Positions 59,881 to 64,000 of a stretch of DNA of 64,000 nt are shown here, piece after piece. A program made the translations under genes and the position numbers. The notes beneath the pieces are model-generated. The model was not told where the DNA came from. It was given only the letters and a program-made list of their open reading frames with translations, and did not search any database. This stretch comes from Streptomyces sp. P3 (GTDB lineage: Bacteria; Actinomycetota; Actinomycetes; Streptomycetales; Streptomycetaceae). How positions within the stretch are numbered: the stretch's first letter is position 1; the number at the start of each line of letters is the position of its first letter. Where the stretch lies: NCBI RefSeq assembly GCF_003032475.1, contig NZ_CP028369.1:3348001-3412000 (forward strand), given 5' to 3'.

Positions 59881-60214
59881 CATCTATCTGGTCGACTACG
59901 AGCCGACGCGAGGCAGCGAAGGGAACAAGGCGCGCCCCTCGGTGATCGTCTCCAACGACGCCGCCAACCGGTCGGTCGAGCGCCACGGCCGAGGGGTGAT
60001 CACCGTGGTGCCCCTCACGTCGAACACGACGCGCGTCCTGACGTTCCAGGTGTTCCTCGGCGCGGACGAGTGCCACTTGCCCAAGGACTCGAAGGCTCAG
60101 TGCGAGCAGGTTCGAGCCGTGACTCCGGAGCGGATCCTTGCGCGGATCGGTGCGGTGCCACGACCGCGCATGGCGGAGATCGACGGCGCACTCAGGCGGC
60201 ACCTCGCTCTCTGA
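59867..60214 (+). CDS. MazF/PemK-type toxin ribonuclease
   Basis: 115 residues. MazF features: MRRGDIYLVDYEPTRGSEGN, KARPSVIVSNDAANRS, ITVVPLTSNT and KAQCEQVRAVTPERILARIG. The catalytic Arg (in KARPSV) and Thr (VPLTS) are present, so it should be active. Such toxins cut mRNA at short motifs and stop growth. ATG overlaps the antitoxin by 14 bases. A shared strong terminator separates it from asd. Confidence 0.88.
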   Translation: MRRGDIYLVDYEPTRGSEGNKARPSVIVSNDAANRSVERHGRGVITVVPLTSNTTRVLTFQVFLGADECHLPKDSKAQCEQVRAVTPERILARIGAVPRPRMAEIDGALRRHLAL

Positions 60215-60220
60215 GCGCAC

Positions 60221-60259
60221 CTGAGGGGTGACCGCCGAACACGGGCGGTCACCCCTCAG
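60221..60259. terminator. Bidirectional terminator between mazF-like and asd
   Basis: CTGAGGGGTGACCGCC (60221-60236) pairs perfectly with GGCGGTCACCCCTCAG (60244-60259), a 16-bp stem. Confidence 0.9.
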
Positions 60260-60274
60260 CAAGTGCGCGAGGCG

Positions 60275-61612
<1,338 letters not shown>

Positions 61613-62149
61613 GTGCTGCGCAGAAGAGCCCATCGCGCCCAGGGGGACGGGACCGTGTCCGGCGACGATCCCCTGGACGCGGCGCAGGAACGCCGGGTTC
61701 GGGCGGTGCTCGCGCTGGGCGGGGTGCCGCAGGCGGACCTGCCGGACGGGGTGCAGCAGGTCCGCCTGCGGTTGCTGGAACGCGCGGCGAACGGCTACGA
61801 GGCGCCGCGCGACGTCTCCGCGTGGGCTGCGGTCGTGGCCTCAAACCTGGCCATGGACTGGCATCGCGCCAAGCGCCGTCAGGAGCGGCTGGGGGAGCGG
61901 CTCGCCTCGCTGCGCCAGCACGAGCCCGCCTCGGGCGAGGACACCAGCGTGCTCTCCCTCGCCGTCGCCCAGGGCCTGGACGAGCTGCCCGACGCCCAGC
62001 GGCAGGTCCTCGTCCTGCGGTTCTACGCCGACCTGCCGGTGCGCTCGATAGCCCGGGAGCTGGGCGTGCCGGAAGGCACCGTGAAGAGCCGTCTGCACAC
62101 GGCGGTCCGGGCCCTGCGCGCCCGCCTGCACGAGGACGAGGTGGTGTGA
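61613..62149 (+). CDS. ECF-family RNA polymerase sigma factor
   Basis: 178 residues. Region 2 is DLPDGVQQVRLRLLERAANG, SAWAAVVASNLAMDWHRAKR; region 4 is LPDAQRQVLVLRFYADLPVR, SIARELGVPEGTVKSRLHTA. This two-region plan is the ECF group. The GTG at 61613 has GGGAGG at good spacing; a GTG six bases upstream is too close to it. The next gene starts two bases after the stop and encodes a membrane protein, a probable anti-sigma partner. Confidence 0.9.
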   Translation: MLRRRAHRAQGDGTVSGDDPLDAAQERRVRAVLALGGVPQADLPDGVQQVRLRLLERAANGYEAPRDVSAWAAVVASNLAMDWHRAKRRQERLGERLASLRQHEPASGEDTSVLSLAVAQGLDELPDAQRQVLVLRFYADLPVRSIARELGVPEGTVKSRLHTAVRALRARLHEDEVV

Positions 62150-62150
62150 G

Positions 62151-62996
62151 GTGACCGCGGAACACGACGGCCGCGCGGGCCTGGACGCGCTGATGGCGGC
62201 GATCGTCGACGAGCCGCTGCCGCAGGAGAGCCGCGCGGACGACGCCTTCATGGCGGAGCACCGCTCGGCGACGGCCGACCTCGCGCTGTTGCGCGAACAG
62301 CTCGGCGTCCTCGCGGACGCCCTCACGGCGGAGCCGGCGGTCCAGGCGGAGCCGGCGGAGCAGCGGGCCGCCCCGGCACACCGGCCCGGGCGACTCCGGC
62401 GCTCCCGGCCGCCCCGCGCGTCCCGGTTCTCCTCGCCGTCCCGGCCCTCGCCGGGGGCCCGGCTGCGGCCTCTCGTGCTGCGCGCCGCGGGCGTCGCCGC
62501 CGCCGGCGCGATGGTTTTCGGGGCCGGGTGGGCGGTCGTCCAGGTGGGACACGGGGCGTCCGACGACGCCGACGCGAAGGCGAGCGCCGCGAGCGACGCG
62601 GGCGCGCGCGCCGACGGGCCGGGGGCCAAGGGCACCGAGGACGCCGGCAGCCCCCTCGGCGACCCCGGGTACCTCGTCTGCACGCGGCTCGTGGTGGAGG
62701 GCGAGGTGACGGACGTCCGCCCGCTGTCCGGTACGACCCGAGAACGGGTCACGCTGCGCGTCACGCACGCGTACCGGCCGGCCGAGAGCACGCGGGAGGC
62801 GGGCTTCGAGATGGAGCGCGACATGGACCCGCTGTTGGCGGCGGGTGACCACGTGCTGGTCGCGCTGGGGCGGGGGTCGGTCACGCCCGACGTCTGGGCG
62901 GTCGGCGAGGCCGACATCGCGCCCATGCGGACCGCGCTCGCCCGGGCACTGCCCGAGACGGCCGACCTCACCTGCACAGGAAGCCCGTCCGGCTGA
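62151..62996 (+). CDS. Single-pass membrane protein, probable anti-sigma partner
   Basis: 281 residues. A cytoplasmic N-terminal 100 residues (HDGRAGLDALMAAIVDEPLP, FMAEHRSATADLALLREQLG) precede an Arg/Pro linker, one transmembrane helix (VLRAAGVAAAGAMVFGAGWA) and an extracellular domain with two Cys (GYLVCTRLVVEGEVTDV; ADLTCTGSPSG). No zinc-binding HxxxCxxC is visible, so it is not a ZAS anti-sigma factor. The pairing with a sigma gene and the topology suggest signal-controlled sequestration, but this is inference. Confidence 0.75.
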   Translation: MTAEHDGRAGLDALMAAIVDEPLPQESRADDAFMAEHRSATADLALLREQLGVLADALTAEPAVQAEPAEQRAAPAHRPGRLRRSRPPRASRFSSPSRPSPGARLRPLVLRAAGVAAAGAMVFGAGWAVVQVGHGASDDADAKASAASDAGARADGPGAKGTEDAGSPLGDPGYLVCTRLVVEGEVTDVRPLSGTTRERVTLRVTHAYRPAESTREAGFEMERDMDPLLAAGDHVLVALGRGSVTPDVWAVGEADIAPMRTALARALPETADLTCTGSPSG

Positions 62997-63201
62997 CCAC
63001 GACCGGCTGACCGGGGCCGGGACGGGGTCGGTCGCGGGGCGCGGGCTCCCACGGGGGTCGGTCAAGCCGGGCGGCGCCGGACGGACGCCGGTGAGACGGT
63101 GGGAGGGTCGGCCCGCGGGCGGGTACCGGGGCATGGCGCGTGCCCCGGCTGGAGCCGGTCGACGGCGCGGGGAGGGGAAGGGCACGGGGCGGGAACGGCG
63201 A

Positions 63202-63231
63202 GGGGCGGGCGCCCTTTCGGACGCCCGCCCC
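63202..63231. terminator. Bidirectional terminator before the protease gene
   Basis: GGGGCGGGCG (63202-63211) pairs with CGCCCGCCCC (63222-63231), ten-base loop, between converging genes. Confidence 0.8.
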
Positions 63232-63264
63232 CACTGCCGTGCACGGTGTCACGGGGTGACCTTG

Positions 63265-64000
63265 TTACGGGGTGACCTTCTCGATCGCCACGCTGCCGGA
63301 GCCCGCGACGGTGCCCCGCGCGTTCACCAGCTGGACCTGGCCGAAGAAGGCCCGGCCCTCGGGCGCGGCGGCCGCGGCGGTGACGGTCGCCTTGACCGAC
63401 GTCGAGGCGCCCGTGCCGAGCTTCACCGGCGTCGACGCGTCGACGGAGACGGTGCCCAGGGTGGACGAGAAGAACACGTCCAGGTAGTCGTACGCCGTCG
63501 TGCCGGCCGGGACGGAGTACCCGGCGACCTCGATGGTGTACGTGCCGGCGGCCGGCGACGGGATGGAGACCGCCTCCTCCGAGTCACCGTCGGCCTGCTG
63601 CGCGACCTGCTTGCCGGCCGCGTCGAAGACCGTGAGGTCCAGGTCGGCGGAGGCGTCCGAGACGTTGCCGATGGAGACGTCGAGCGACTTGGCGCCGGCC
63701 GGGACCTCGACCGTGGTGGTCTGGGTCGTGCCGTTCGCGATGGTCGGGCGGGTCGCCTTGGACGAGCCGAGCGGGCCGCCGGCCAGCTTGCCGTCGATCG
63801 CGGCGAAGTTGTTCGTGACCTTCCAGGAGACGGCGGCCGGGGTGCCGACCTTCGCCTCGGGCACGGTCACGGTCGCCGGGTCGAAGACGGCGCCGTAGAC
63901 GGTCGCGTCCAGCTTGTACGGGTTGTCCAGCAGCGGCGACGTGCGGCGCGACTCGACCTCGATCTCCCAGACCCCGGCCTGCGGGTTCTGGTACGAGCGC
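63265..64000 (-). CDS. C-terminal part of a probable secreted S8 protease (partial)
   Basis: The frame is open to the right edge; about 244 codons are visible. It reads SYQNPQAGVWEIEVESRRTS, DATVYGAVFDPATVTVPEAK, then two beta-sandwich repeats: VPAGAKSLDVSIGNVSDASA, LDLTVFDAAGKQ (a PPC-like domain) and PAAGTYTIEVAGYSVPAGTT, ending SGSVAIEKVTP. Domains of this kind cap large extracellular subtilisin-like proteases of Streptomyces, but the catalytic part is outside the window, so the assignment is by analogy. Confidence 0.65.
   Translation of the reverse strand, partial: RSYQNPQAGVWEIEVESRRTSPLLDNPYKLDATVYGAVFDPATVTVPEAKVGTPAAVSWKVTNNFAAIDGKLAGGPLGSSKATRPTIANGTTQTTTVEVPAGAKSLDVSIGNVSDASADLDLTVFDAAGKQVAQQADGDSEEAVSIPSPAAGTYTIEVAGYSVPAGTTAYDYLDVFFSSTLGTVSVDASTPVKLGTGASTSVKATVTAAAAAPEGRAFFGQVQLVNARGTVAGSGSVAIEKVTP

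Overview
The window is a contiguous piece of a Streptomyces chromosome. The evidence is very high GC with strong third-position bias, frequent GTG/TTG starts, short chaplins, a melC1-melC2 tyrosinase pair, a DynA/DynB sporulation dynamin pair beside a second single-strand DNA-binding protein, and a csn chitosan-oligosaccharide operon. The gene order resembles what I remember of the S. coelicolor core region around SCO2640-SCO2709. That is a memory-based comparison, not a search. I see no prophage, insertion sequence or CRISPR array.

Layout. 1-2.7 kb: end of an exopolysaccharide operon (membrane protein, polyprenyl-phosphate sugar transferase, GT4 glycosyltransferase), minus strand. 2.7-8 kb: surface and differentiation genes: a decayed DUF3344-like secreted protein, two short chaplins, a small secreted protein, a DUF5949-VKOR pair and melC1-melC2. 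8.1-13 kb: a compact two-armed cluster that is the most unusual part of the window. Its minus arm holds an acyl carrier protein, an FkbH-like HAD protein and a BpsA-type aminopropyltransferase fused to a GNAT domain. Its plus arm holds a SpeD homologue and a Sfp-type phosphopantetheinyl transferase. I read it as an uncharacterised pathway making an aminopropylated, possibly ACP-acylated polyamine.

13.1-20 kb: tRNA-Arg(TCT), dynA-dynB, ssbB and a sortase-anchored thioester-domain surface protein. 20-25.7 kb: a methyltransferase gene broken by an 8-bp tandem duplication, a CarD-like protein, ettA, a thioesterase, truncated haemoglobin glbO and a PCMT-like methyltransferase. 25.9-37.3 kb: a seven-gene minus-strand signalling operon (GlnX-like sensor, GlnH-like binding protein, coiled-coil protein, PknG-like kinase, PP2C phosphatase, VWA protein, FHA protein). 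37.6-44.5 kb: csnR-E-F-G-H-K, with a ROK operator just upstream of csnR. 44.6-50 kb: an MscS channel, an HNH nuclease, an ABC exporter and a small cysteine-containing secreted protein. 50.3-64 kb: malQ, a small membrane protein, a large unknown protein, a MarR/EamA divergent pair, pepN, a mazEF-type toxin-antitoxin pair, asd, an ECF sigma factor with a membrane partner, and the C-terminus of a probable S8 protease.

A second theme is short tandem repeats in non-coding 3' flanks (9, 16, 18, 24-25, 26 and 29 bp units), together with the 8-bp duplication that inactivates the methyltransferase. This suggests recent slippage at several loci. Starts were chosen from Shine-Dalgarno spacing and ATGA/GTGA/TGATG overlaps. 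Family names rest on motifs read by eye; no database was searched.
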